From Symbiodinium natans (lineage: Eukaryota; Sar; Dinophyceae; Suessiales; Symbiodiniaceae), in assembly GCA_905221605.1 (NCBI GenBank), contig CAJNDS010002432.1:1-64000 (forward strand): a stretch of 64,000 nucleotides of DNA. Reading direction: 5' to 3'. This document shows, piece after piece, positions 11,701-25,250 of this stretch (positions are counted from its first letter, which is position 1; each line of letters starts with the position of its first letter). The position numbers and the translations under genes are program-made. Below the pieces are notes generated by a model that saw nothing but the letters and a program-made list of their open reading frames with translations, did not search any database and had not been told where the DNA came from.

Positions 11701-14700
11701 CCAAAGACCATGTGTCGAGGTGGATGAGGAAGAACTTCCCCTCCAAAAGCTTCCTGAGATGAGGACAAAGTATTGGTGTCTGGGTTCGGAGCACGACGTG
11801 CGGCCGGTGAAGGCCACCCTCCCTTAAAAAAAACGACCCTCCCTTACATCCCGCAGCAGCCTGTTGTGATCCCTGCAACAAGGAAAAGCCATCTGGTCCT
11901 CCCTAACTGCGAGCCGAAGCACACTTGTAGGTACACGAACTCGCCAACCAGGTCCAAGCTGCGCACTTTACCCTGCTGGCTGGCATTAAGTGTTAATGGT
12001 TTAGTCCAGGTTGAGGCGAGGGTTTAATTTTGCGAGAGTCACTTCCATTTTTGTTTGTAGTGAAGATGTACACACTAGGCCGTTAAGTCACGCAAAGGCC
12101 TTCGCCCTCGGTAGCTGGATGTAGTTGTTGGCCGAAACCTTGGGCAATGGCTTCAAGCGTACGTCATGCTGGGACGCAGGTTTCACGAGGTCTAAACTCT
12201 CTCCCGAGAATGTATGGTTTCCTCTGGCAGAAAACTGGGGCTACCTTGCTGGCTGTTATTCCTGAACACCTCCTCCCCAAGCTTCCTGAAGCCTTTCACC
12301 TGGAATTGAGTGCCCCACTGCACCTTGAACTTTAAAGACGCGCTTGCAGATCTCGCGGTCCATCTCCTGCAGAAACGAGACGCGTGCTTGGACTTGGTGA
12401 ATCCGGCACTGTGATTGGGGCATAGCCAGCACTGTATCTGGCTTACTCCGCTTCAGCGAACACCCATAAAGGCAAAAGGACAATGCACGCGGTCAAACTT
12501 TGGGTTGTTGCAATTGGCGTGGAGGCGAAGATTTCCGAATTGGTGAAGTCGAAGTACTTCTTCAGGGGAGGGTGTGCGAAACAAGTGCTGCCGTGTGCGA
12601 GGCGAACCATCTGCAAACTTTGGATGGGCGATCTTGTTACCCCACCCGCTCAGGATCTTACTGTTAGTGACTACCTGTTAGTGGTTTTCTTTGTTGTGCT
12701 GGCCGGCTTGTTTCTGTTACTCGAATCTTGGTTCTCCCTCTTGCTGCTCCCTCCTACAGGGTATGACATCTCACCGCCACAACATCTCACCTGCGTCTTT
12801 CAACTGCTTCCTTGCTCCGAGCTTGAAGTTTCAACTCTTTTTTGGGATTTGGGGCTCTGCCTCTCCAGATCTCATTCATGCAGTGAGCTGACTACTGGGC
12901 ATGCGCCCTAAGGCACTCCGGCAAAATGCAGCCCACCCAATATGGCGCCCAGCCCATGAACGACAGCCACACACTCACAGACACACGGCGAATCCCCAAG
13001 CAAACGGCGCTGCGACAGCACGTGCTGAAACAGGTGCGAGTGCATCAACATCTGCACATTCTGCAGGGCATGGCTGCAAAAAGTCTCTATTTTCGTGAAT
13101 CCTAGATGAGTACATCAGCAGGCAGGCGCCCTTTCTCAGATCTCAGCCTCCCCATAGTTTGTCGGAAGAAGCGGGAATGTACGGACGCCGAAGCATGTGA
13201 CGGGACAGGGTCTGCGCTGATGCTCTCCGAGAAACCCGTGCAAAACCCACAACGAAGAAGCAGCTGCGAGCAACCCGCCCAAGCAGTCAGTCAAGTGAAA
13301 GATGCTGCAGTTTCCTCATCCAACCGTCAGGGGCGATCGAAAAAGACACTCAGACCCCTTGTTGCCACATTCTGGTTTTTCTCAGAACCACGACATCAGG
13401 AAAGATGATATCCATGAGGCTGTTGTCGCAAATGAGACGCAACACGTGAAGCCCGCCCAGAAGGTGCCTGAAATTCCTTTTTGCAACCAGGACTGCGCAG
13501 CTCCCGGAAAACTCAGGCCCACACAACCAACGTCACAGTTCTCGCGACTGCAACGCTTACTCTAAACACTACGTGCAGGCAGCAGCACAAGGATCGCTCC
13601 CTATCCACTGGAGTCTCCTGTGTTTAGGGTTGTCCCAATCGGCAGGCCAGGAGAAGCTGATGCTCAAGAAACTCCCTTGACCCGCAGATTTCCGCCCTCG
13701 GGCCCGCAACTTCCCCGTCCCGACGGAAGCCTCCGCCACCTCCCCTCGGATGTCAGCAGCCAGCGCCGAGCCCTTGAGAGATGCGCTGGAGGGATCTGTG
13801 CCGAAGGTCCTGCGGGTTGCTGGTGGAGAAAAGAAAATAAACGGATGTTATGCTCAACGGGTTTAGGGAATCATGCTTTAGAGTTGTCCGGGGTAGGCGA
13901 GGGCATTGAGGCGCTGGAGGGCTTGAGTTGAGGGCTTGAGTGTTTTGAGGAGTTCAGGGTCCCCTAAACAGCCCAGTCTTGAAAATGTCAACGAAAGGAT
14001 ACTGCCATTGCCGGCCGGAGCTGGGCATCAGCTGCCTGCGGGCCAAAGAGTTGTCTTCGAAGGCTTTAGGCTTTCTCTTGGAAGCCACAGAGCCATTCGT
14101 TGTGAGCTTTTTGGGTCGCAAGCAGTTTCGGAGATGGCATGAGCCTGAGGGGTTGCAGGATCTGGCAATGGCGGCTGAGGAGCAGGCTCTTCACATCCAG
14201 GCGCGTGGCCGGAATAGCTTACCAGCTGTCTGCTCACCAGCTCTCCGTTCCCAAATCAGTGAGCTCACTTGCGCTGCTGGGCACTTGGTGTAGGGTGTTT
14301 GAGCTGCATTGCTGCGTTTGTGTTTGGAGGCTAGTTCTCAGGCCTGGGGTGTTCGCGTACCCTGGATTGCTAGCATCAGGAGGGTTTTGGGCAAAATCGG
14401 TTAGAAAGGGGCTGGGAAGGAATTGGTAGCACCTCGGGCTTTCAGATCACCATCTTCATCTGAGCTGCCAAATGGGCTGAAAAGAGACTTCACCAAGCCA
14501 TGCACATCAACATCCAAGGTTCAGGAGCTTGAGAGAAGTTTTGGAGAGTCTACTGAGGCGGCTTGCACACCTAGCCCAGCCTTCCTTCCATACGCGCACC
14601 TCTCCATGCAGATACGCTGTGCACTGCATGCTCTACTGGACTGCTGCAAATCCTGAACACTGAAGGGACCCTTCTTCTTGTTTCAAGGTTGGCATGGCAT

Positions 14701-14754
14701 GGCTTGCCCTCCCTCAGCCCGTAGTGTGACTCAAAATCCTTCTACCTCCATTTG
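5712..14754. other. unassigned; no supported gene
   Basis: About 9 kb with no recognisable protein family on either strand. The longest minus frame (7736-8293, 185 codons) has no motif I know and overlaps a plus frame of similar length. Low-complexity marks are a CCAA microsatellite near 7071-7116 and a short CCTCCCTTA direct repeat near 11816. Exons of intron-rich genes may be present but cannot be demonstrated. Confidence 0.5.
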
Positions 14755-15025
14755 AAGGGGAAATGCCCTCTCTCCCTCTCTCTCGGTTCTTTTCTCATCC
14801 TTCTCCGAGGGTTTGAGGGTCCCGCCGGACCATTTTCTTTCTTTCCTCCGGGGTTCTTGTTCTTGTTGTTCTTCTTCTTCTCCTCCTCCTTCTCCTTCCC
14901 CCTTCCCCCTTCCCCCTTCCCCCTTCCCCCTTCCCCCTTCCCCCTTCCCCTTCCCCTTCCTCTTCCTCTTCTTCTTCTTCTGCTGCTGCTGCTCTGCCTC
15001 TCTCTTTCTCTCCCTCCCTCCGCGC
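14755..15025. repeat. polypyrimidine tract with TTCCCCC heptamers
   Basis: An almost uninterrupted run of C and T on the plus strand. Its core (about 14896-14947) is roughly seven copies of the heptamer TTCCCCC, followed by CTT and CTG triplets. Long open frames rich in Ser, Pro, Leu or Phe on the plus strand, and Arg, Lys or Glu on the minus strand, are artefacts of this composition. It resembles an H-DNA-forming mirror-repeat tract. Confidence 0.85.
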
Positions 15026-18000
15026 CCGCTGTCAAAAAGCTCTGGCGCATATCGGGCTACGGGTATGGCATAGAAAAAAGTAGGTCACGGTTGCTCACAG
15101 AGGCCGTCAAGCGGCTGCCTCAAACCAATGGCCCTGACCTTATGCTCCCGATCACGAACTCGATCCAAGAATTGGGAGTATTGCTCCACCTAAAACGTCG
15201 GTCCGTCACATGGCGAAGCCTCCACGCCCTCATGCACTTCTTAAGCATGGTGAATCATAGCGGCTCATAGCGCCGCGTCTGTGGATCCATTCTCGCTTGA
15301 CATTTCGGTCCCCGCTTGTGCTCCGCGTTGTGATTTTCTCTCTCTCGCTCTTTCTTTCTTTCTGCGCACCTCTCTCTGTCTTTCTGCCGCTGCTTCCCGA
15401 TGGTCCACTGCGTTGTGATTATTTTATGTTGTTGTTCTTCCTCTTCTCGGCTATACACGTTCTTGCGCAGTTCTTTGCGAAGTGGTCGTTCTCGTTCTCG
15501 CTGCCTTGTCCAGCTGCCAAGTTCCTCCTCGCCTCCTCTGCTCTTGCTCTTTTGCACGTCCGTCATCCCTCTCATTACCTTTTTGTTCCGCCCCTGATCC
15601 AAAGAGGCAGGCCGAACAAGGAATTGTTGGATGTGAAAAAGTGCCTCTTGCTACCACGCGAAATATGCCTGACCAGGCTTTGCTTGTGCAGCCAAGCTAG
15701 CGAGAACGGTTCCGTCAAGCCTACAACAACATTCAGAATTAACATTCATGCTGGGTTTGGGAGTGCGGGCATGCAGGCTTGACTGATGCAGCGCGGTGGG
15801 CAAGCCGAGACGGAAATAATGTCGTGAAGTCGCAATTACGCCGATACACCGTTCGGTGCCCGGAAATGCATCTCACCAGCCCACCGCACCATCGATTCAG
15901 TGATCTGAACCCCCCCCCCCCCGCTGTTGGACTTTTCACGATGCTGTTCAGCGCCCGGACATTGCAGTCCCAAGGGCCAGGGGGAGTTAGCTTGCCCTCG
16001 CCTACTGACCGAGCATCAGCAGCTCATTGGGCACACAACAACTGACAGCCGAAAAACACCCTCAAGAAACAAATCCTATCAAACCTCTCAAGTCACAACC
16101 AAACGTCACCCCCAAGGCCGGTGCCTTTCTTCCTTGGCGGCTTTGTCGGCCGAGCTGGTTTGCGCTCTACAGTTGGCTATTCGCTGAACTCGCCTGCCTC
16201 ACTCTCGCCTCACCCCCGAACAAAACCTTAGGCGCACAGCATTGCCTCGACCTGCTACTCAACACTCAACCCTGAAGCCTGTGTCCGGGCTCAGGAAAGG
16301 ACAGCAGAACAAGTTCGGGCTGAAGAAGGGAACAAAGGCTGCACTTCAAGTCTCTCTCTGTCTCTCTCTCTCCTTCTCTCTGTCGCTGGGCAGCTTCTGG
16401 GCGCCTGTTTTCACGACGGGACCCGGCCGGCAATCTCTTTGCGAGCAAAGAAACCGACAGCCCATAGCCTGGAAGTAGGCTTTTGTACAGCACTCCACAC
16501 ACATGTGGTTTGGTCTAGAGTCTAGGTCTTCCCATGTTGAGAAGACTATTCGCTCCAGCAGAATATAAAGCAATATCCGCTTAGGCTGAGGTGGCTTTCT
16601 TGGCGACGATTTCTCTGTGAAACATCAAACATCGAAGCATGCCTGGTTGCGATGGAAACAAGGCTGGAACTTCTTGGGCACGTATTGTCAAACAGCCGCG
16701 ATTGTTGTAGTTGCAGCTGCTACAGTAGCAGATGGAGGGTAGATGTGCTCTGCTGCTGTGTGAGGTCTTGATTTGCAATCCCATCCGATGCAACCTGGCC
16801 GGCAAGCTGTACAGGCAGGAAAAGCAATTTCTAAAAGCCGACCTGCAAACTTGCAAGATCCCCTCAGGCAAGCTTCTAACAAACCCTAAAACTCTTTGCA
16901 TGCACTGCGGGGCATGAGAAACACGCACAGGGGCGCTACCGTGGTGTGCGCTATGCCGTGTGATGAACCGGCGCGCACGGCTAAGTACGGCCTGAATGGC
17001 TTGAGGCTTTTTTGGGGCGGGGTCCCTTTTGCATCGCAGGGATCTGGACTTGGGCTCGTCACTGGTTATCCAAGATTGAGCCCGCCCTTCCACTCGTGTC
17101 CGGCACTGGAGCAGCTTCGGATTGGCACTCCCAGAATAGCTCCTCGTCCCAAACTCACCACGGCTATACCCAACCCTCAAGGATCCACAAGCTCCAGTCT
17201 TAGCAAATTGCGGGGTCGGCTTTGCGGGAGTGTCCTACGAAAAACCTTCCGGAAGGTCGCAGGTAAAATGCCGATGCAACACCATCAAAAGTGCCTTCCC
17301 AATCACGAAGCTGGCCATGCCCTTTCTGCAGAGGCCCCACGGACATTCGCCCAGGCCAACAAAAATGGCGCTTGGTCATGGCAGCAGAAGCCACGCAAGA
17401 TATCACAAGATTCAAGCCTGAACCAAGAAAACAAACTGCCATTCTTCATCCCGCATGCTGTGCCCTGGACTTACCCCTGCATTCTTCCACCCCACCAAAT
17501 CCTCCAAGAACGTCTCCACCTAGATCTTGCCGTAGGGTTGTTTGGAGGAAAGCTTGTTTGTTTCACGGCCGGCTGTTAACCTCACACCCGACACAGCATG
17601 CACCTCAATCCATCCTTCCATCAGGTTCTGCTGCCAGGTGCCGTTGGGCCCGCCACGTCTTGTGCGAATGACGCCCTGAACCCTGCTTGAAGGTTCAAGC
17701 CTGCACCAACCCTGCCGCCTGAACCTTCAAGCCCAGCAATCCAAGCACATGGCCATCGCCCAGGCTCGCACTAGTGACTTAGTGCGAAACTGTGGCCAAG
17801 GGCCAAGGTCTGGTTTTGGGCCTTTAGGCCTGAAGCGAATCCAAAACACAAACCAGACCTGCTCCTGAAGTTTAAAAAGCTGCCACCGAAGCTGCCCCCT
17901 TGCATCGAGCAAGGCGGAGCCGTGGCAAAGCCCGAAGCCTGGCACAGGGGAAGCCAACGAAGGGGGGAAGATTGTGCTCAACTTGACTGGTTTGGTTCCT

Positions 18001-20559
18001 CTAGGCCACTTTAGGCAGCTGCAGACAAAACCAGAGACCCCGTGAAGTGCCCATGACGTGTTAGCTCGTGCAAAAGACGGCTTCAGAAAACCCCGGCAGA
18101 AAGAACAAATTCGCTGTGTCTGAACCTACTCCTGCTCCAACGGCCTCTGCCCTCATGGGGCTGAATAGTGCATGACCTTGAACTGCAGGACTTCCTGGGG
18201 CGTGCTCGCTGGGACTCCGAGATGCTTCCCGCACACACATTGTCATGCTCTCCTTGTTGCGCATGCTCGACAGCAGCTCCTTGGATCTGGGATGCTGGAA
18301 AGGAAGGGGGCCCTCTAGGCCCTAGAGCGTTCGACTTTCAGAGGCGGTCGGGTCCCGGGTTTCAAGGGTGCCGGGAGGCATTCCAAGAAAGTGCCGCCTA
18401 AGCGTGCCCAAGACTTCCCAAACTGACACATACTAACTAAAGCCAAAAGGTGCCGATTGAGCCCTAACCCTAAGCCTGCAAGTCGATGCCAGGCACTGTG
18501 CCTGAATGCGCTGGCTACAGACATCTCCAGACATCTCCAGACTCTAGATGTGGACCTTCGAGCCCAAAAACATCCCCCATCTTGAGAGCCGCAGGCTCCG
18601 CCCCGTTCCCACCATCGCCGTTCACGGCAACCACGCGATCGTGCGGCTCCATGGCCTTTGCTTCGCGGTCTAGTGGACCTACCGTCTACGGGGTCTCCGG
18701 AGGCTCGGGTACGGACAGTGCCGGAAATGCTGTGCTCACTCCATGCTAAAACATCGAAAGTCCGGCTAAGCCTCGCCGGCCTAGCTCTTAGCAGGGATGC
18801 GTATTGGCGCATCATCTGTCTTAATCGTAACAGATGCTTTGGGCCTTGGGCCGGGGGCTTTGGGAGCTTAATCGCGAACTTGCAGTCGCAGGCCATCCCT
18901 TCTTTTGGCGTTTAGGAAGTTCAGGGTTGATTTCGGGATCAAATGTGGTGGCCTTGTCAATCGACGGACTTATAGTTCAGGGTTTCTTCAGGAGTTGCTT
19001 TGGATGTTCGCCTCTTAAAATCCCGGCCTGGCTGAACCTTGGGCTGCCTTGGCATTTGGAGGTTACGAGGTGAGGAACACCCAACTTTCCCAAGGTGCCG
19101 CATCAGGATGCTCGACGTTCCACTTGTGAACCTCTCCCTCGGTGATGTTGTCCTGAAAACCGTTTTGCTCGTGCCCAGGCTTTGGGAAACTTTGGAGAGC
19201 TTTCGGCCCCAACAGAACCCCGGGCAAGGATTGGCAGCTGCCGCACAGTTGCAGGAATGTTTCTTTGGTCAACGGCCTGGCAAACCAGCAGTTGCAGGAA
19301 TGCAAAGATGGTTTTTTGCAAGCATTCTGCCATTTGTGAAAAATGGCCGGCTTCCGTTCCCCACAACTCACCTCCCAAAAAGCTTAGGACCCCTGAGCAT
19401 CTGCGCTAAGTTTCGGGTGTTTTCATGAGGCTTAGCAGTGGCTTAGCCCATCTTTGTCCGAGTCCGCGCCACGGCTTCCAATACAGCAAATCTTAAGGGT
19501 ACATGGGTAAGCCAAACACGCAAACAAAGACTGTCAATAAAACATCCACATACTCACATACTCGAAGAATTCAAGCCAAGAGTCGACCCAAAAGCCCAGG
19601 CTTCCCCGCTTGTACTTGACCTCGGCTTTTCTTAATAATTGGGCTGACGCGACTTCACTGGGCAGGTTTCAAGTGCTGATGCGACATCAATACTCTCATA
19701 AACGACAGAGCGATGCAGCATCAGGCTTGGATAGTCCGGGTAGTTGTTGCTTTATGCTGCTGCTCCGTGCTGAAGTGTAAGGCTGAAGGCGAAATAAGTC
19801 CTCAAGGCACTGGCAGCCCGTTCAGAAGCATTCTGTTCGTACATGTCTCCGAACCCATGAGTGGGATGACCTGACGACGTCCTCCAAAGAGTTTCCACAC
19901 CCCAGAACCGAAAAAATGGGTTGGTGCACAAGGGCAGCCCAGCGGCGAGGATACCGAGGTCGGTGCTTTTGGCTAGATCCTGACTAACGTCAGCGGGGAA
20001 GGTTCGGCTTCCAGGTTCTCATGTCTGACCGAGGCCAGTCTAGATCGTGTAGTAAAGGCTGGGCGACTATTGGTGCTTTCCAGGGCAATTTGTCACTCTT
20101 CACGTGAAGAGACCCGTGCCGGCGGCAGTTTCAGCATGATACTTTTTGAGCTGGAAAGGGCTCAGGGGTTTCCTCCCGAGACACCAGACGTGCAAATCAC
20201 CGAACTCGGAGACTACTGAACCAAAAAAGCGGAGCTGCAAAGCTCGAACTGCTCAAACCTGCCCTACCCAAAAGTTTACAAAACACAACCCCCCCAACCC
20301 CCTCCCCGCCCTCCCCCTCCCCACTAAAAGCTGATAGCTGCGAACAAACTTCCGAAGTTGCAACTGTAAAAACTCTCATTCAACCTCTCAGGCCCCCACC
20401 ACCACTCGTTCCTCAGGTCGCATGAAGGCGATGGAAAACCTGAGCTTGCTCTTCGGGATGCTCAAGGTTTGGGGGATGGAAAACAAAGGTGATTCTTTTG
20501 GATGGCTCAGGGAACAACGCGAAGCCTTCAACACCCAACTCCACGAGAAGCTTTCCTGA
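15026..20559. other. unassigned; simple-repeat patches only
   Basis: No gene can be supported. CT-rich patches lie at about 15330-15380 and 16350-16385, and a C11 run at 15910-15921. A perfect palindrome, GCTTGAAGGTTCAAGC, is at 17685-17700, with a related inverted copy about 16 bp downstream. A 227-codon frame (16896-17579) and a 193-codon minus frame (18315-18896) show no domain, signal peptide or biased composition that would mark them as genes. Confidence 0.5.
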
Positions 20560-23500
20560 AGCTGGCTGCGGGCGGGTGTCCCGCACCAGCTTTCAGGCAC
20601 ACGGTGGCCCCCAAGCTCTGCTTCAAGCTGGCTGCGGGCGGGTGTCCCGCACCAGCTTTCAGGCACAAGGTGGCCACAATCTGCCTTCAAGCTGGCTGCG
20701 GGCGGGTGTCCCGCACCAGCTTTCAGGCACAAGGTGGCCACAATCTGCCTTCAAGCTGGCTGCGGGCGGGTGTCCCGCACCAGCTTTCAGGCACAAGGTG
20801 GCCACAATCTGCCTTCAAGCTGGCTGCGGGCCCGCACCAGCTCTCAGGCACAAGGTGGCCACAATCTGCCTTCAAGCTGGCTGCGGGCTGGTGTCCCGCA
20901 CCAGCTTTCAGGCACAAGGTGGCCACAATCTGCCTTCAAGCTGGCTGCGGGCGGGTGTCCCGCACCAGCTTTCAGGCACAAGGTGGCCACAATCTGCCTT
21001 CAAGCTGGCTGCGGGCGGGTGTCCCGCACCAGCTTTCAGGCACAAGGTGGCCCCAATCTGCCTTCAAGCTGGCTGCGGGCTGGTGTCCCGCACCAGCTCT
21101 CAGGCACAAGGTGGCCCCAATCTGCCTTCAAGCTGGCTGCGGGCTGGTGTCCCGCACCAGCTTTCAGGCACAAGGTGGCCACAATCTGCCTTCAAGCTGG
21201 CTGCGGGCTGGTGTCCCGCACCAGCTTTCAGGCACAAAGTGGCCACAATCTGCCTTCAAGCTGGCTGCGCGCGGGTGTCCCGCACCAGCTTTCAGGCACA
21301 AGGTGGCCACAATCTGCCTTCAAGCTGGCTGCGGGCGGGTGTCCCGCACCAGCTTTCAGGCACAAGGTGGCCACAATCTGCCTTCAAGCTGGCTGCGGGC
21401 GGGTGTCCCACACCAGCTTTCAGGCACAAGGTGGCCCCAATCTGCCTTCAAGCTGGCTGCGGGCTGGTGTCCCGCACCAGCTTTCAGGCACAAGGTGGCC
21501 ACAATCTGCCTTCAAGCTGGCTGCGGGTAGGTGTCCCGCACCAGCTTTCAGGCACAAGGTGGCCCCAATCTGCCTTCAAGCTGGCGGCGGGCTGGTGTCC
21601 CGCACCAGCTCTCAGGCACAAGGTGGCCCCAATCTGCCTTCAAGCTGGCTGCGGGCTGGTGTCCCGCACCAGCTTTCAGGCACAAGGTGGCCACAATCTG
21701 CCTTCAAGCTGGCTGCGGGCGGGTGTCCCGCACCAACTTTCAAGCACAAGGTGGCCACAATCTGCCTTCAAGCTGGCTGCGGGCTGGTGTCCACCAGCTT
21801 TCAGGCACAAGGTGGCCACAATCTGCCTTCAAGTTGGCTGCGGGCGGGTGTCCCGCACCAGCTTTCAGGCACACGGTGGCCCCAATCTGCCTTCAAGCTG
21901 GCGGCGGGCTGGTGTCCCGCACCAGCTCTCAGGCACAAGGTGGCCCCAAGCTGCCTTCAAGCTGGCTGCGGGCTGGTGTCCCGCACCAGCTTTCAGGCAC
22001 AAGGTGGCCACAATCTGCCTTCAAGCTGGCTGCGGGCGGGTGTCCCGCACCAGCGTTCAGGCACAAGGTGGCCACAATCTGCCTTCAAGCTGGCTGCGGG
22101 CTGGTGTCCCGCACCAGCTTTCAGGCACAAAGTGGCCACAATCTGCCTTCAAGCTGGCTGCGGGCGGGTGTCCCGCACCAGCTTTCAGGCACAAGGTGGC
22201 CCCAATCTGCCTTCAAGCTGGCTGCGGGCTGGTGTTCCGCACCAGCTTTCAGGCACAAGGTGGCCCCAATCTGCCTTCAAGCTGGCTGCGGGCTGGTGTC
22301 CCGCACCAGCTTTCAGGCACAAGGTGGCCACAATCTGCCTTCAAGCTGGCTGCGGGCGGGTGTCCAAGGTGGCCACAATCTGCCTTCAAGCTGGCTGCGG
22401 GCTGGTGTCCCGCACCAGCTTTCAGGCACAAGGTGGCCACAATCTTCCTTCAAGCTGGCTGCGGGCGGGTGTCCCGCACCAGCTTTCAGGCACACGGTGG
22501 CCCCAATCTGCCTTCAAGCTGGCTGCAGGCTGGTGTCTCGCACCAGCTTTCAGGCACAAGGTGGCCCCAATCTGCCTTCAAGCTGGCTGCGCGCGGGTGT
22601 CCCGCACCAGCTTCCAGGCACAAGGTGGCCACAATCTGCCTTCAAACTGGCTGCGGGCGGGTGTCCCGCACCAGCTTTCAGGCACACGGTGGCCCCAATC
22701 TGCCTTCAAGCTGGCTGCAGGCTGGTGTCCCGCACCAGCTTTCAGGCACAAGGTGGCCCCAATCTGCCTTCAAGCTGGCTGCGGGCGGGTGTCCCGCACC
22801 AGCTTTCAGGCACAAGGTGGCCACAATCTGCCTTCAAGCTGGCTGCGGGCTGGTGTCCCGCACCAGCTCTCAGGCACAAGGTGGCCCCAATCTGCCTTCA
22901 AGCTGGCTGCAGGCTGGTGTCCCGCACCAGCTTTCAGGCACAAGGTGGCCCCAATCTGCCTTCAAGCTGGCTGCGGGCCAATCTGCCTTCAAGCTGGCTG
23001 CGGGCGGGTGTCCCGCACCAGCTTTCAGGCACACGGTGGCCCCAATCTGCATTCAAGCTGGCTGTAGTCTGGTGTCCCGCACCAGCTTTCAGGCACAAGG
23101 TGGCCCCAATCTGCCTTCAAGCTGGCTGCGGGCTGGTGTCCCGCACCAGCTTTCAGGCACAAGGTGGTGGCCCCAATCTGCCTTCAAACTGGCTGCGGGC
23201 GGGTGTCCTGCACCAGCTTTCAGGCACACGGTGGCCCCAATCTGCCTTCAAGCTGGCTGCGGGCTGGTGTCCCGCACCAGCTTTCAGGCACAAGGTGGCC
23301 CCAATCTGCCTTCAAGCTGGCTGCGGGCGGGTGTCCCGCACCAGCTTTCAGGCATAAGGTGGCCACAATCTGCCTTCAAGCTGGCTGCGGGCTGGTGTCC
23401 CGCACCAGCTTTCAAACACACAGTGGCCCCAATCTGCATTCAAGCTGCCTGCAGGCTGGTGTCCCGAGCTTTCAGGCACAAGGTGGCCTCAATCTGCCTT

Positions 23501-24590
23501 CAAGCTTGCTGCGGGCTGGTGTCCCGCACCAGCTTTCAGGCACAAGGTGGCCCCAATCTGCCTTCAAGCTGGCTGCGGGCGGGTGTCCCGCACCAGCTTT
23601 CAGGCACAAGGTGGCCCCAATCTGCATGCAAGCTGGCGGCGGGCTGGTGTCCCGCACCAGCTCTCAGGCACAAGGTGGCCCCAATCTGCCTTCAAGCTGG
23701 CTGCGGGCTGGTGTCCCGCACCAGCTTTCAGGCACGAGGTGGCCCCAATCTGCCTTCAAGCTGGCTACGTGCTGGTGTCCCGCACCAGCTTTCAGGCACA
23801 AGGTGGCCCCAATCTGCCTGGCAGTGTCCCGCGCCAGCTTCCACGCACAAGGTGGTGTCCCGCGCCAGCTCTCAGGCACAAGGTGTCCCGTACCAGCTTT
23901 CAGGCACAAGGTGGCCCCTATCTGCCTTCAAGCTGGCTGCGGGCAGGTGTCCCGCACCATTTCAGGCACAAGGTGGCCCCAATCTGCATTCAAGCTGGCG
24001 GCGGGCTGGTGTCCCGCACCAGCTCTCAGGCACAAGGTGGCCCCAATCTGCATGCAAGCTGGCGGCGGGCTGGTGTCCCGCACCAGCTCTCAGGCACAAG
24101 GTGGCCCCAATCTGCCTTCAAGCTGGCTGCGGGCTGGTGTCCCGCACCAGCTTTCAGGCACGAGGTGGCCCCAATCTGCCTTCAAGCTGGCTACGTGCTG
24201 GTGTCCCGCACCAGCTTTCAGGCACAAGGTGGGCCCAATCTGCCTGGCAGTGTCCCGCGCCAGCTTCCACGCACAAGGTGGTGTCCCGCGCCAGCTCTCA
24301 GGCACAAGGTGTCCCGTACCAGCTTTCAGGCACAAGGTGGCCCCTATCTGCCTTCAAGCTGGCTGCGGGCAGGTGTCCCGCACCATTTCAGGCACAAGGT
24401 GGCCCCAATCTGCATTCAAGCTGGCGGCGGGCTGGTGTCCCGCACCAGCTCTCAGGCACAAGGTGGCCCCAATCTGCATTCAAGCTGGCTGCGGGCTGGT
24501 GTCCCGCACCAGCTTTCAGGCACGAGGTGGCCCAATCTGCCTTCAAGCTGGCTGCGGGCTGGTGTCCCGCACCAGCTTTCGGGCATAAAT
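20560..24590. repeat. 64-bp tandem satellite, about 63 copies
   Basis: The unit is 64 bp: successive GGTGTCCCGC words fall exactly 64 bp apart (for example 20641 and 20705). Each unit contains CTGGTG-TCCCG-CACCAG, a short hairpin whose first arm alternates between CTGGTG and CGGGTG. Other variable sites include CCACAA/CCCCAA and CTTTCAGG/CTCTCAGG. Several units are shortened (near 20830, 21790, 22365, 22975, 23466) and one has 3 extra bp (about 23165). As 64 is one more than a multiple of three and no phase contains a stop, the plus strand reads open for about 1,400 codons with a 64-residue period. The longest frame begins at GTG, not ATG. I regard it as satellite DNA, not a gene. Confidence 0.93.
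23624..24474. repeat. higher-order duplication (2 x 426 bp) inside the 64-bp array
   Basis: A block of variant units (23624-24049) is repeated directly behind itself (24050 to about 24474) with almost no change. It includes the aberrant short units with CTGGCAGTGTCCCGCGCC and CTACGTGCTGG. One visible difference is GGTGGCCCC against GGTGGGCCC. The two copies give identical minus-strand peptides except one residue, which indicates a recent local amplification. Confidence 0.85.
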
Positions 24591-25250
24591 TGGGGGCTGG
24601 TTTCCCGCATCAGTTTTCTCAACCTGGCTGCCGCACCAGCTTTCAACCACCATCCTATGTTGGGTTTGAGTGCAAGCAGGGTTATCCTGCGTAAAGCCTG
24701 GGCGGAAGCTAGGGCAGCTAGGGAACAGCTATTTATGGCGACGATCCACGAGGGCTGATCTGGTGCCCAAACAAAACATTCGGTCTCCCGAACAAGGTCT
24801 GACCTCTGCAGATCTGAAGGCAACATGTGTTTATGTTCGTGCCAAGACACGCATCATGCTTTGCCTCGGAAGGAAGGGGGGGGGGGGGCAGGTGCAGCAG
24901 CATATAGCATGCTGTGCTCCGTGGTCTGGTTAACGACATGCTCAGGGCTTAGTGGCGTAGCGCACAGGGGCATCAGCTCTGGAATAATCATAGCCTCGGC
25001 CTGTTCAGCCTTGTATAATTTTTAGTTTTAGAGCACTTTTCCAGGATCAGTGTAACTCAGTTTGCCTCTCAGAGTCTAATCACATACTAGGCGCAGATAA
25101 CTTTGAGCAAAATACCTGCGACCTCGTCTGTGCCCGATTCAACATCTATGGACGAAGCACTTTCGAAGGCAAGAAAGGATCAACATTGAAGCCAGGAAAA
25201 ATATTAGATCTAGGAATCGCAAACGGACTTCCAAAGCAAACTTCCCTTCA
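24591..25250. other. unassigned spacer
   Basis: The array decays over about 24590-24660. The rest contains a G10 run near 24879-24888 and no recognisable gene. Confidence 0.5.

Noticed and set aside
14742-15270. Leu/Pro/Phe-rich membrane protein or Arg/Glu-rich protein
   Set aside because: Generated by a polypyrimidine tract read on either strand.
16896-17579. 227-codon plus-strand gene
   Set aside because: No domain, no conserved motif, and overlapping frames of similar quality on both strands.
20560-24590. CRISPR-like array
   Set aside because: Units are contiguous 64-mers with no unique spacers and no cas genes, in a eukaryote-type context.
20489-24694. A giant 1,401-codon repeat protein
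   Set aside because: The frame begins at GTG, its period is set by a 64-bp satellite, and two other phases are open as well. Without transcript evidence it is a satellite artefact.
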